Assembly: GCF_019710575.1 (NCBI RefSeq)
Contig: NZ_JAHWFK010000050.1
Location: forward strand, 62,001 to 126,000
DNA from: Paractinoplanes polyasparticus
Lineage (GTDB): Bacteria; Actinomycetota; Actinomycetes; Mycobacteriales; Micromonosporaceae
DNA length: 64,000 bases
Reading direction: 5' to 3'
Both the position numbers and the translations under genes were made by a program. The notes under the pieces were generated by a model. That model saw only the letters and a list, made by a program, of their open reading frames with translations. It ran no database searches and had not been told where the DNA came from. Each line of letters begins with the position of its first letter. Position 1 is the first letter of the stretch. Shown here in pieces: positions 7,681 through 16,101 of the stretch.

Positions 7681-8886
7681 TCAGGCGGCGGAGACGCCTG
7701 CTGCCTTGCCCTCGTGGAGGGTGATGTTGTGGCCGTTGCGGGGGTCGAACAGGTGGATCTTGTCGAGGTTCATCCAGACCCGGGCGTCGACGCCGTCGCG
7801 GACCCGGGACTCGGCCGACAGCCGGGTGACCAGGTTGTCCTGCGGAGGCAGGTCGGCGCCGCCGGCGTCGGCAGTCAGGTCTTCCAGGTCGGCGGCGGCG
7901 GCGCGTTCGCCCTCGACCGTGAAATAGACGTACTTGTCCGAGCCCATCGACTCGACCAGGTCCACCGGCATCGTGAACTCGAAGCCCTTGGCCCGCTGGT
8001 GCTCCTCGATCAGGGCCGCGTCCTCGAAATGCTCGGGGCGGATGCCCACGATCAGCTCCCGCGGAGCGTCCGCGCCGCTCAGCGCGCTGCGCATGCGGTC
8101 GCCCAGCGGCAGATCACCCAGCGGCGTGCGCAGCACCGACTCCTCGACCGTCGCCGCCAGGAAGTTCATCGACGGCGAGCCGATGAACCCGGCCACGAAC
8201 AGGTTCACCGGGTTGTCGTACAGCGTCTGCGGATCACCCAGCTGCTGGATGTATCCGCCGCGCATCACGACCACCCGGTCGCCCAGCGTCATCGCCTCGG
8301 TCTGGTCGTGGGTCACGTACACCGTCGTCGTGTTCAGCTGCTTCTGCAGGCGCGACACCTGCGTACGCATCTGGACCCGCAGCTTGGCGTCCAGGTTGGA
8401 CAACGGCTCGTCCATCAGGAACGCCTTCGGGCTGCGGACGATCGCCCGGCCCATCGCCACCCTTTGCCGCTGGCCGCCCGACAGGTTGGCCGGCTTGCGG
8501 TCGAGGTATTCGGTCAGCTCCAGGACCCGCGCCGCCTCGTCGACCTTCTGCTTGATCAGCGCCTTGTCCATCTTGGCCAGTCGCAGCGGGAACGCCATGT
8601 TCTCGCCGACGGTCATGTTCGGGTAGAGCGCGTACGACTGGAACACCATCGCGATGTCCCTGTCCTTGGGCTGCTTCTCGTTGACCCGCTGGCCGCCGAT
8701 GCGCAGCTCCCCGCTGGAGATGTCCTCCAGACCGGCGATCATGTTCAGGGTCGTCGACTTCCCGCAGCCCGACGGCCCCACCAGGATGATGAACTCCCCG
8801 TCGGCGATCTCCAGGTCCACCTCGTGCACGGCGGTGGTGCCGTCCGGGTACTTCTTGGTCACCTTGTCGAGAACAATGTCAGCCAT
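7681..8886 (-). CDS. sugC: Sugar ABC importer ATPase (SugC/MalK-type)
   Basis: 401 residues. Walker A GPSGCGKST, signature LSGGQRQRV, Walker B FLMDEPLSNLD and the H-loop VTHDQTEAM are intact. The C-terminal 150 residues form the regulatory TOBE/OB region of the CUT1 family (IVGIRPEHFEDAALI). It energises the two permeases encoded directly upstream. In many actinobacteria a shared ATPase serves such importers, so a dedicated one in the operon is notable and matches the LpqY-SugABC order. It is the last gene of the operon, six bases after the preceding permease. Confidence 0.92.
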   Translation of the reverse strand: MADIVLDKVTKKYPDGTTAVHEVDLEIADGEFIILVGPSGCGKSTTLNMIAGLEDISSGELRIGGQRVNEKQPKDRDIAMVFQSYALYPNMTVGENMAFPLRLAKMDKALIKQKVDEAARVLELTEYLDRKPANLSGGQRQRVAMGRAIVRSPKAFLMDEPLSNLDAKLRVQMRTQVSRLQKQLNTTTVYVTHDQTEAMTLGDRVVVMRGGYIQQLGDPQTLYDNPVNLFVAGFIGSPSMNFLAATVEESVLRTPLGDLPLGDRMRSALSGADAPRELIVGIRPEHFEDAALIEEHQRAKGFEFTMPVDLVESMGSDKYVYFTVEGERAAAADLEDLTADAGGADLPPQDNLVTRLSAESRVRDGVDARVWMNLDKIHLFDPRNGHNITLHEGKAAGVSAA

Positions 8887-8892
8887 CGATAC

Positions 8893-9726
8893 CTAACCCT
8901 TCACGGCGCCGGACGTGAGGCCCGCGACGATGCGCTTCTGGAAGAACAGCACGAACAGGATGATCGGAATGGTGATCACCACGGCGGCCGCGGAGATCGC
9001 ACCGGTGGGGTCCTCGAACTGGGAGGCACCGGTGAAGAACGACAACGCCACCGGGACCGTGCGGGACCGCTCGGTCGAGGTCAGCGAGATGGCGAACAGG
9101 AAGTCGTTCCAGCAGAAGATGAACACGAGGATCGCCGTGGTGAAGACGCCCGGCGCGGCCAGCGGCGCGATCACCTTGCGGAAAGCCTCGCCCTGCGTGG
9201 CGCCGTCCATCTTGGCTGCCTTCTCCAGGTCCCACGGAATCTGCTTGAAGAAGGCCGACAGGGTGTAGATCGCCAACGGCAGCGCGAACGTGATGTACGG
9301 GAGGATCAGGCCGGGCCAGGTGTCGAACAGGCCCGTGTTGCGCTCGATGTTGAACAGCGGCGACACCAGCGACACCTGCGGGAACATCGCGATGAGCAGC
9401 GAGACGCCGACGAGCAGCTGCTTGCCGGGGAAGTCGAGCCGGCTGATCGCGTACGCCGCCATCGTGCCCAGCACCACGGCGATCAGCGTCGAGATCAGCG
9501 CGATGCCGATCGAGTTGATCAGGGCGCGGACGAACTGGTCGGTCTGGAAGATCAGCTTGTAGTTCTCGAACGTCCATTCCCGGGGGATGAAGTTGCCGTC
9601 GGTGAGCGTGGCCGGCGTCTTGAACGACAGCGACGCGATCCAGAGCACCGGGATGAGCGCGAACACGACGACAACCGCGTCGAGCAGACCCCATTTGACC
9701 TTGGCAGAGGTGGTGGCGACAGCCAT
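8893..9726 (-). CDS. sugB: Sugar ABC importer permease (SugB/MalG-type)
   Basis: 277 residues with six membrane helices and the binding-protein-dependent permease EAA loop (EKAAKMDGATQGEAFRKV). ATG 9726 overlaps the stop of the preceding permease by one base (TGATG), so the two are translationally coupled. Together the permeases form the membrane channel. Confidence 0.9.
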   Translation of the reverse strand: MAVATTSAKVKWGLLDAVVVVFALIPVLWIASLSFKTPATLTDGNFIPREWTFENYKLIFQTDQFVRALINSIGIALISTLIAVVLGTMAAYAISRLDFPGKQLLVGVSLLIAMFPQVSLVSPLFNIERNTGLFDTWPGLILPYITFALPLAIYTLSAFFKQIPWDLEKAAKMDGATQGEAFRKVIAPLAAPGVFTTAILVFIFCWNDFLFAISLTSTERSRTVPVALSFFTGASQFEDPTGAISAAAVVITIPIILFVLFFQKRIVAGLTSGAVKG

Positions 9727-10703
9727 CAGCGTTTCCCTTCGTCGCTACCCGGCGCGGCCGTGCCGAACAACTTGACGAAGACGAACGCGATGATCGCCAC
9801 GGTGAGGAAGATCAGCACGGACATCGTGGAGCCGATGCCGAGGTTGAGCCCCTTGATCAGGTTGTTGTAGGCGATCATCGAGACCGAGGACGTCTCGTTG
9901 GCCCCGTTGGTCAGCACGTAGATGTTGTCGAACACCCGCAACGCGTCGAGCGTGCGGAACAGCAGCGCGACCAGGATCGCCGGCTTCATCACGGGCAGCA
10001 TGACCTTGGTGAACCGTTGCCACCAGGTCGCGCCGTCCATCGAGGCGGCCTTGAGCAGGTCGTCCGGCACGAGCGCGAGCCCGGCCATCAGCAGCAGCGC
10101 CATGAACGGCGTGGTCTTCCAGATCTCGGCCAGGATGATGATGCCGAGCGCGCTGGCCCGTTCGGTGAGAGGTGCCCCGTCCGGCGCCAGCAGGTTGGCC
10201 AAGTAGCCCGTGCCCGGCGTCCAGGCATAACGCCAGCTGAACGCGGCCACGACGGTCACGATGCCGTACGGGATGAGGGCCGACGTCCGCACCAGGCCGC
10301 GCCCGACCAGGGTGCGGTGCATGATGATCGCCAGGCCCATGCCGAGGACCAGCTCGACCACGACCGAGACGACCGTGATCAGCATTGTCACCCCGAAGGC
10401 CGTCCACCAGTAGCCGTTGGTGAGCACGGTGACGTAGTTGGAGAACCAGACGAACTCCCGCTCGTCGGGGAACTTCAGGTCGTACCGCTGAAGCGACAGC
10501 CAGAACGAGTAGAGGATCGGGTAGGCGGTGACCGCCACCATCACGATCGCGGCCGGTGCGCACAACAGCCAGCCGAGCTTCCTCTCCTGCTTCTTGCCCT
10601 CGCTGAGCTCGACGCGCTTGCGGCGGCCGCGCTGTTTCGGGATGGCCTGCTGTTCGGCGTCGGCTGCGGCCGAGCTCGCCGGGGTCGTGCTGGAGACGCT
10701 CAC
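9726..10703 (-). CDS. sugA: Sugar ABC importer permease (SugA/MalF-type)
   Basis: 325 residues with a basic cytoplasmic N-terminus (KQRGRRKRVELSEGKKQERK) and six membrane helices. The EAA loop reads LLKAASMDGATWWQRFTKVMLP. The GTG start overlaps the stop of the solute-binding protein by four bases (GTGA). Pairs with the following SugB-like permease. Confidence 0.9.
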   Translation of the reverse strand: MSVSSTTPASSAAADAEQQAIPKQRGRRKRVELSEGKKQERKLGWLLCAPAAIVMVAVTAYPILYSFWLSLQRYDLKFPDEREFVWFSNYVTVLTNGYWWTAFGVTMLITVVSVVVELVLGMGLAIIMHRTLVGRGLVRTSALIPYGIVTVVAAFSWRYAWTPGTGYLANLLAPDGAPLTERASALGIIILAEIWKTTPFMALLLMAGLALVPDDLLKAASMDGATWWQRFTKVMLPVMKPAILVALLFRTLDALRVFDNIYVLTNGANETSSVSMIAYNNLIKGLNLGIGSTMSVLIFLTVAIIAFVFVKLFGTAAPGSDEGKR

Positions 10704-11983
10704 GGCAGCACCCCCTTCGAGTCGATGGCGGCCTGAATGGATTTCTTGAGCGACTCCGCCGTACGCGAAGGGTCAATCCCGGCGGGCGGCGAGAGCTCGG
10801 CCGCCACCACCGTCGAGAGGTTCTGGTACGCCGGGGTGCGCGGCCGCGGCGCCGCGTTCTTCAACTCCTCGAGCAGCGTGTCCTTCATCGGGTAGGCCTC
10901 GGCCATTTCGGGATCGTCGTAGACGGATTCGATGGACGGCGGCTGCCCGGCGTTGATCGCCAGGTACTTCTGGCTCTCCGGCCCGCGCAGGCATTTGGCC
11001 GCCTCGAAGGCGAGGTCGGGATGCTTGCTGTAGGCGCTGACGGCCAGGTTGGACCCGCCGATCGTCGTGACGCTGGGCGTGCCGGCGTCGATGCCCGGGT
11101 AACGGGCCCAGGCGACGTTCTTGGCCAGGTCGGGCGCGTCGCCCTGCATCGAGGCGTAGACGTACGGCCAGTTGAGCTGGAACGCGCCGCCGCCGGTCTG
11201 GAACGCGAGGCGGACGTCGTCCTCGATCGCGTTCGAGAAGGACGGGCTGGTGACGCCGGCCGTGGCGAACGTCTTCAAGGTGCTCAGCGCGTCGACGGAG
11301 CCCTGGTCCATCACCGCGTTCTTGCCGTCGTCGCTCACGACGTGCCCGCCGGAGCTGGCCACCAGGCTGTTGAAGAGCACGACCAGACCCTCGTACTGGG
11401 CCCCCATGGTCAGCACCTGGTAGGTCTTGCCCTCGGCCTTGAGCTGCTGGGACATCTGGATCATCTCGGCCCACGTCTTCGGCGGCGTCGGCACCAGGTC
11501 CTTGCGATACCAGAGCAGCTGCACGTTCGTGTTGTTCGGGGCCGCGTACAACTTGCCGTTGTATTCGCCCGAGGCCATCGGCCCGGGCAGCGTGCCGTTC
11601 TCGATCTCGGCCCGGTCGTCGCCGGTCCATTCCTTGATCCAGCTGGCGCTCGCGAACTCCTGGGTCCACGTGACGTCCATGCCCAGGATGTCCATGCTGT
11701 CGTCCTTGGCGGCGAGCCGCCGCACCATCTGGACCCGTTGATCGTCGGCCTGACGCGGCAGCACCTGGTAGACGATCTTGTACCTGCCCGCCGCCTCCTG
11801 ATTGCAGGTGTCGATGACGTTCTGCATGTTCTCGACGGGGAATTGATAGAGATTGAGGACGGGCACGCCGCCCTCGTCTGATCCGCAGGCTGCCAACGGT
11901 GCGAGCAGGGTGATCGCGGCTCCCGCCGCGAGTGCCCGGGCGCGCAGGGTGCGCCGTTGCGGATGTCGGTCTGTGATCGCCAT
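10700..11983 (-). CDS. lpqY: LpqY-like trehalose-binding lipoprotein
   Basis: 427 residues from ATG 11983, chosen because GGAGGG lies just upstream. A lipoprotein signal ends in LLAPLAAC, so the mature protein is anchored outside the membrane. From memory of mycobacterial LpqY, many local patterns agree: CNQEAAGRYKI, QRVQMVRRLAAKDDSMDILG, DVTWTQEFA, LYAAPNNTNVQLLWYRKDL, TIGGSNLAVS, and ending KGVLP. LpqY-SugABC recycles trehalose released during cell-envelope synthesis, and the gene order here is the same. I infer trehalose or a related disaccharide; an alpha-glucoside is the main alternative. A CRP-like palindrome lies 30-45 bases upstream. Confidence 0.85.
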   Translation of the reverse strand: MAITDRHPQRRTLRARALAAGAAITLLAPLAACGSDEGGVPVLNLYQFPVENMQNVIDTCNQEAAGRYKIVYQVLPRQADDQRVQMVRRLAAKDDSMDILGMDVTWTQEFASASWIKEWTGDDRAEIENGTLPGPMASGEYNGKLYAAPNNTNVQLLWYRKDLVPTPPKTWAEMIQMSQQLKAEGKTYQVLTMGAQYEGLVVLFNSLVASSGGHVVSDDGKNAVMDQGSVDALSTLKTFATAGVTSPSFSNAIEDDVRLAFQTGGGAFQLNWPYVYASMQGDAPDLAKNVAWARYPGIDAGTPSVTTIGGSNLAVSAYSKHPDLAFEAAKCLRGPESQKYLAINAGQPPSIESVYDDPEMAEAYPMKDTLLEELKNAAPRPRTPAYQNLSTVVAAELSPPAGIDPSRTAESLKKSIQAAIDSKGVLP

Positions 11984-12012
11984 TGACCCTCCATCCGGCC
12001 GGTAACACGTCG

Positions 12013-12028
12013 AGTGATCTTGGTCACT
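12013..12028. promoter_or_regulatory. CRP-like operator upstream of the trehalose importer
   Basis: The sequence agtgatcttggtcact has perfect 5-bp arms (agtga/tcact) around six bases, the spacing of CRP-family sites (TGTGA-N6-TCACA). It lies 30-45 bases before the lpqY-like start codon, a position compatible with repression or with activation of an upstream-reading promoter. Candidate only. Confidence 0.45.
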
Positions 12029-12110
12029 TGACGGCCAGTGCTTGTCCTGCCCCACACGGTGACGTGACAAACCAGAAATGCATTGAAGGGATCCCCGGGC
12101 GCGCCGGCGG

Positions 12111-12980
12111 TCAGACGATCCCGCGGATCACATCCATCGCCTTGAGACGCTCAGCGCCCGTGCCGAGCAGTCCGTCCGGGATGATCAGCTCGTCGAGACC
12201 GAATTCCGCGTACGCGGCCACGTCCTCGGCGAGCTTCTCCGGTGAACCGCCGATGACCGGCGTGCTGCCCTCCGGCAGCGGACCGTTCACCACGGTGAGC
12301 GCCTGCGCCGTGCGCCGGATCGCTCCGGGGTCGCGCCCCACCGCCGCGCAGTGCTCGTCCAGCACCGCCGACTTGTGCGCGACCAGATCGGGCCGCCCCC
12401 AGCAGTTCCATTCGTCGGCGTGCTCGGCGACGACCCGCAGCATCCGCTTCTCGCCCTTGGCGCCGATCAGCAACGGCAACGGCCGCACCGGCTTGGGCTC
12501 GCACACCGCGTCGGTGACCTGGTAGTAGGTTCCGTCCACAGTGGTACGGGCGTCGTTCAGCAACCCCTCGAGCACGTGCAGGCCCTCGACGAAGCGGTCG
12601 ATGCGCTGCTTGATCGGGGGCAACTCGATCCCGTACTGCTGGTGTTCGTTGACCTGCCAGCCGGCGCCGACGCCGAGCACGAACCGCCCGCCGCTGATCC
12701 GGTCGACGGTCGCCGCCATGTTGGCCAGCACGGCCGGGTGCCGGTAGGTCATGCCGTAGACGAGCGTGCCGATCCGCACCCGTGGCACGGCCGCGGCCAG
12801 TGCCGCCACCACGGACCCGCACTCGAGCACCGGCCAGGTGTCGTCCTCGCCCGGGTCCGTGTTCGGCATGAAGTGGTCGGCGAACCAGACGCCGTCCCAC
12901 CCCGTCGTCTCGGCGTGCCGGGACACCTCGAGAACGCCGGCGAAGTCCTGCCCCGCGCCGGGCCAGATCGAAAGTCGCAT
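12111..12980 (-). CDS. LLM-class F420-dependent oxidoreductase
   Basis: 289 residues, a luciferase-like TIM barrel. Typical elements are WDGVWFADHFMPN, RVRIGTLVYGMTYRHPAVLANMAATVDR and GRFVLGVGAGWQ. The family uses the deazaflavin F420 for hydride transfers on varied substrates. It lies 127 bases upstream of the importer operon on the same strand, with the CRP-like site between, so co-transcription is possible but not required. Substrate unknown. Confidence 0.88.
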   Translation of the reverse strand: MRLSIWPGAGQDFAGVLEVSRHAETTGWDGVWFADHFMPNTDPGEDDTWPVLECGSVVAALAAAVPRVRIGTLVYGMTYRHPAVLANMAATVDRISGGRFVLGVGAGWQVNEHQQYGIELPPIKQRIDRFVEGLHVLEGLLNDARTTVDGTYYQVTDAVCEPKPVRPLPLLIGAKGEKRMLRVVAEHADEWNCWGRPDLVAHKSAVLDEHCAAVGRDPGAIRRTAQALTVVNGPLPEGSTPVIGGSPEKLAEDVAAYAEFGLDELIIPDGLLGTGAERLKAMDVIRGIV

Positions 12981-13112
12981 CCCGTCACTGTGCCCGAGCT
13001 GCTACCGAATAGCACTCGACGACCGGCCTCCGAAGTCGCATACCGGCCCGGCGGCAGCCGAAGGGTCTCTCAACGAGCGGCACAGCGCCGGTCACGACGA
13101 AGGGAGCAAGCG

Positions 13113-14666
13113 GTGTTCCGTAGCGCTAGACGTGCCGAGGCCGAGCGAGCAGGCGCCGAACTCGCCGAGTCACAGGCCGACGTGGCGGCGATCACCGCGA
13201 TCATGCGGGCCATGGAGAGCGCCTCTTCCCCCGAGAAAGCCATCGGCGGGGCGCTCGACCAGGTGCGCAGCCTCTTCGGCTGGGCCTACGGCTCGTACTG
13301 GCAGCTGGACCCGGCCGGCCGGGCGCTCACCTTCGCCCAGGAGAGCGGCACCGTCAACGAGGAGTTCCGGCGGGTGACCCTGAACGCCTCGTTCGCCGAG
13401 GGTGTGGGCCTGTCCGGGCGCGCCTGGCGCAGCCGCGACCTGGTCTTCGTCAGCAACATCGCGGACGTCACCGACTGCGTCCGCGCTCCCGTAGCGGCTC
13501 GGGCCGGGGTCCGCAGCGGTGTCTGCTTCCCGCTCATGGAGGACGACAAGGTCGTCGGGACGATGGACTTCTTCGCCACCGAGGAGCTGCACCCGTCGGA
13601 GGGCCGCCTCGCCGTGCTGCGCGCCGTCGGGCAGCTGGTTTCGGGAGCGCTGGCCCGGCTGCACGAGGCCGTCCGCCAGGAGAAGGCCGCCCAGGACGTC
13701 CACGCCGTCTCCACCGTGATCCGCGAGCTGACTCAGGCCACCAGCCGCGACCAGGCGCTGCGGTCCGCGCTCGAGACCATCCGCCAGGACTTCGACTGGC
13801 AGTACGGCTCCTTCTGGCAGCTCGACGAGGCCGGGTCCGAGCTGCACTTCTCGCTCGAGTCGGGCGACGCCGGGGCCGAGTTCCGCCGGGTGACGATGTC
13901 CGCGTCGTTCGCCAAGGGGGTCGGGCTCTCGGGACGGGCCTGGGCCCGTGATGACCTGGTGTTCGTCGAGGATCTGGGGGAGCTCACCGACTGCGTCCGC
14001 CGTCCCGCGGCCCAGGCGGCCGGCGTCAAGTCGGGCGTGTGCCTGCCGATCAAGGTGTACGGCCGGTTCATCGGCACGATGGACTTCTTCGCCACCCGGA
14101 CGCTGATCATGTATCCGGGCCGGGAGTCGGCCCTGCGCAACACGGCCTACCTGGTCGGTCAGGCACTGGAGCGGTTCGTCTCGGCCGAGCAGCTGCACCG
14201 GGCCGGACGCGAGCTGCTCGACTCCATCGCCGAGGTCGAACGCAACGTCACCTCGGCTGCGACCGTCGCCGAACAGGGCGAACGCCTCACCGTCGAGGCC
14301 AACCAGCAGGTCGCCGCGCTCGGTCAGGCCAGTGCCGAGATCAGCCAGGTCGTGAAGACCATCCAGTCCATCGCCGCGCAGACCAAGCTGCTGGCGCTCA
14401 ACGCGACCATCGAGTCGGCGCGGGCGGGCGAGGCCGGCAAGGGCTTCGCCGTGGTCGCGGGCGAGGTCAAGGCCCTGTCCGACGAGACCGAGCGGGCCAC
14501 CGCCGAGGTGAGCACCAAGGTCAACGCCATCCAGGCTCGCGTCGACGCGGTCACCGCGTCGCTCGCCGAGATCCAGACCGCCGTCGAAGAGATCAACCAG
14601 ACGCAGCGGTCGATCGGCGGTGTTCTCACCGAACAGGTCGCTGTCACCGGCGCCATCCTCAACTGA
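13113..14666 (+). CDS. Soluble chemoreceptor-like protein: two GAF domains and an MCP signalling domain
   Basis: 517 residues from GTG 13113, preceded by gggagcaag. No membrane helix is present. Two closely similar GAF domains (about residues 40-190 and 215-360) share the patterns FRRVT, GVGLSGRAW, DLVFV, TDCVR, SGVC and GTMDFFA, so the pair is an internal duplication. The C-terminal 150 residues contain the conserved chemoreceptor hairpin tip (IAAQTKLLALNATIESARAGEAGKGFAVVAGEV in outline) that contacts CheA/CheW in true receptors. This implies a cytosolic sensor, perhaps for chemotaxis of motile spores or for a Che-like pathway. Carbonic anhydrase starts 13 bases after its stop. Confidence 0.88.
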   Translation: MFRSARRAEAERAGAELAESQADVAAITAIMRAMESASSPEKAIGGALDQVRSLFGWAYGSYWQLDPAGRALTFAQESGTVNEEFRRVTLNASFAEGVGLSGRAWRSRDLVFVSNIADVTDCVRAPVAARAGVRSGVCFPLMEDDKVVGTMDFFATEELHPSEGRLAVLRAVGQLVSGALARLHEAVRQEKAAQDVHAVSTVIRELTQATSRDQALRSALETIRQDFDWQYGSFWQLDEAGSELHFSLESGDAGAEFRRVTMSASFAKGVGLSGRAWARDDLVFVEDLGELTDCVRRPAAQAAGVKSGVCLPIKVYGRFIGTMDFFATRTLIMYPGRESALRNTAYLVGQALERFVSAEQLHRAGRELLDSIAEVERNVTSAATVAEQGERLTVEANQQVAALGQASAEISQVVKTIQSIAAQTKLLALNATIESARAGEAGKGFAVVAGEVKALSDETERATAEVSTKVNAIQARVDAVTASLAEIQTAVEEINQTQRSIGGVLTEQVAVTGAILN

Positions 14667-14679
14667 GCGGAGTCCACTC

Positions 14680-15294
14680 ATGTCAAGCAACGCAACCCCC
14701 TGGACCCGCCTCCGCGACGGCAACCTGCGCTGGACCCAGGACCGCAGCACCGCCGCCGCTGACCGGGGCGCGGCCCGCCGCGCGCAGCTCAACGAATCGC
14801 AGAACCCGTTCGCCCTGGTGCTGGGCTGCGCCGACTCGCGCGTGCCGGCCGAGATCCTGTTCGACCAGGGACTGGGCGACCTGTTCGTGGTGCGCACGGC
14901 CGGCCACGTCGTCGACGCGGCCGCGCTCGGCTCGGTGGAGTACGCCGTCGAGATCCTCGGCGTCTCCCTGATTGTCGTCCTCGGCCACGAGGGCTGCGGC
15001 GCCGTCGCCGCGGCAACCCGCGTCGTCGACGAGGGCCTGGTCCCGCCCGGCTACATCCGCGACATCGCCGAGCGCATCGCACCCGACGTGGCCCGCGCCC
15101 GCCGCGCCGGCGCCGTCACCCAGTCCGAGATCAGCGCCCAGCACTCGCGCTACACGCTGGACCTGCTGCGCGAACGATCGTCCATGGTCGACGCCGCCCT
15201 CCGCCGCGGCTCCGTGATCGCCGTACCCGCGCAGTACTGCCTCTCCACCGGCCTCGTGGCCGAGGTGCACGCCCCGGCCCTCACGACCGTCTGA
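14680..15294 (+). CDS. Beta-class carbonic anhydrase
   Basis: 204 residues from ATG 14680 (ggag upstream). Zinc ligands and the catalytic dyad are visible: CADSRVPAEILFDQ (Cys and the Asp-Arg dyad) and HEGCGAV (His and Cys). FVVRTAGHVV and GSVEYAV are further family motifs. It interconverts CO2 and bicarbonate in the cytoplasm. The 13-base gap to the chemoreceptor-like gene suggests one transcript, which raises the question whether that receptor relates to CO2, bicarbonate or pH. Confidence 0.93.
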   Translation: MSSNATPWTRLRDGNLRWTQDRSTAAADRGAARRAQLNESQNPFALVLGCADSRVPAEILFDQGLGDLFVVRTAGHVVDAAALGSVEYAVEILGVSLIVVLGHEGCGAVAAATRVVDEGLVPPGYIRDIAERIAPDVARARRAGAVTQSEISAQHSRYTLDLLRERSSMVDAALRRGSVIAVPAQYCLSTGLVAEVHAPALTTV

Positions 15295-15305
15295 CCTGCC
15301 CCGTG

Positions 15306-15352
15306 GATGGCCGCGCTCCGGTCAGGCCGACCCTGGCCGGAGCGCGGCCATC
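15306..15352. terminator. Bidirectional hairpin between carbonic anhydrase and tetR
   Basis: A perfect 16-bp stem (15306-15321 with 15337-15352) starts gatggccgcg and closes a 15-nt loop. One arm lies within the last codons of the tetR gene. It sits between convergent genes and can act on both strands. There is no T run. Confidence 0.65.
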
Positions 15353-15909
15353 ACGTGTTCGAGCAGCCCGTCGGCGTACTCGTCAGTGAGCGGGCCCGTG
15401 CGTAGCAGCCAGCGGTGGAAGATCGGGCCGAAGATCGACTCGACGGCGTGATCGAGGTCGGCCTCGGCGCGGACCTGGCCGGCGTCGCGGGCGACCACCA
15501 ACCTTCGCCGCACGGCGTGGAGGTGCGGCCGCAACAACCGGTCGCGCACCTGGCCGGCCAACTCGTCGTCGACCATCGTCTCGACCGTCAACGCCCGGGT
15601 CGTCGCGGACAGCTTCGGATCGGCGAACTCGGCCACGGTGGCCCGGATGACCACCCGCAGATCGGCTTCGAGGTTTCCCGTGTCGGGCAGGGCGACCGGG
15701 TTGGACGCGACATTTTCGGCCATCGCGTCGAGTACGACCGCAGGCTTGCCCCGCTCCCACCACCGGTAGATCGTCTGCTTGCCGACGCCGGCCCGGGAGG
15801 CGATCGCCTCGACCGTGAGCCGGGCGTAACCGGTGTCGCCGAGGAGCGCCAGCGTGGCGTCCATGATCGCTCGGCGGGACCGCTCACTGCGGCGGGCGAC
15901 ATCGGGCAC
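15322..15909 (-). CDS. TetR-family repressor
   Basis: 195 residues. The N-terminal helix-turn-helix is clear (RRAIMDATLALLGDTGYARLTVEAIASRAGVGKQTIYRWW in outline), followed by a helical ligand domain. The gene is divergent from the macrolide glycosyltransferase and the 193 bp between them contain four palindromes built from gagacg/cgtctc. This strongly suggests autoregulation and control of the glycosyltransferase. The ligand is probably a small hydrophobic molecule such as a macrolide, by inference from the neighbour. Confidence 0.92.
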   Translation of the reverse strand: MPDVARRSERSRRAIMDATLALLGDTGYARLTVEAIASRAGVGKQTIYRWWERGKPAVVLDAMAENVASNPVALPDTGNLEADLRVVIRATVAEFADPKLSATTRALTVETMVDDELAGQVRDRLLRPHLHAVRRRLVVARDAGQVRAEADLDHAVESIFGPIFHRWLLRTGPLTDEYADGLLEHVMAALRPGSA

Positions 15910-15926
15910 GCGCTCACCCTACTCGT

Positions 15927-15948
15927 CCGAGACGAGACGTCGTCTCGG
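15927..15948. promoter_or_regulatory. TetR operator candidate 1
   Basis: Arms ccgagacga and tcgtctcgg surround gacg. It lies 18 bases upstream of the tetR start, where it would overlap the tetR promoter or 5' leader. It is the 24-bp site type with two central bases missing. Confidence 0.7.
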
Positions 15949-15980
15949 CTGAATCGGCTCGGCCGGGATCGGCTCACCTA

Positions 15981-16004
15981 GCGAGACGATACGTCTCGTC
16001 TCGC
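15981..16004. promoter_or_regulatory. TetR operator candidate 2
   Basis: A 24-bp palindrome centred on acgt with a single mismatched base pair; arms gcgagacga and tcgtctcgc. First of three sites spaced exactly 35 bp centre to centre. Confidence 0.75.
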
Positions 16005-16015
16005 CTTGCCATGTG

Positions 16016-16039
16016 ACGAGACGAGACGTATCGTCTCGC
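16016..16039. promoter_or_regulatory. TetR operator candidate 3
   Basis: 24-bp near-palindrome; it is almost the reverse complement of candidate 2. Its centre is 35 bp from those of candidates 2 and 4. Confidence 0.75.
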
Positions 16040-16048
16040 TTGACCGCG

Positions 16049-16076
16049 TGACGAGACGAGACGTCTCGTCTCGTCA
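16049..16076. promoter_or_regulatory. TetR operator candidate 4 (perfect 28-bp palindrome)
   Basis: All 14 base pairs match around the centre at 16062/16063. The arm is tgacgagacgagac. It ends 25 bases before the glycosyltransferase start codon, so bound repressor would block its transcription. Confidence 0.8.
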
Positions 16077-16101
16077 GGTCTCCACCGGAAGCGAGGTCCC
16101 T

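Noticed and set aside
13113..14666. A start further upstream in the long open frame (from about 12351)
   Set aside because: That part overlaps the divergent F420 oxidoreductase gene; GTG 13113 has a good ribosome site.
16006..16101. An N-terminal extension of the glycosyltransferase
   Set aside because: The added codons come entirely from operator repeats; GTG 16102 gives the usual family start.
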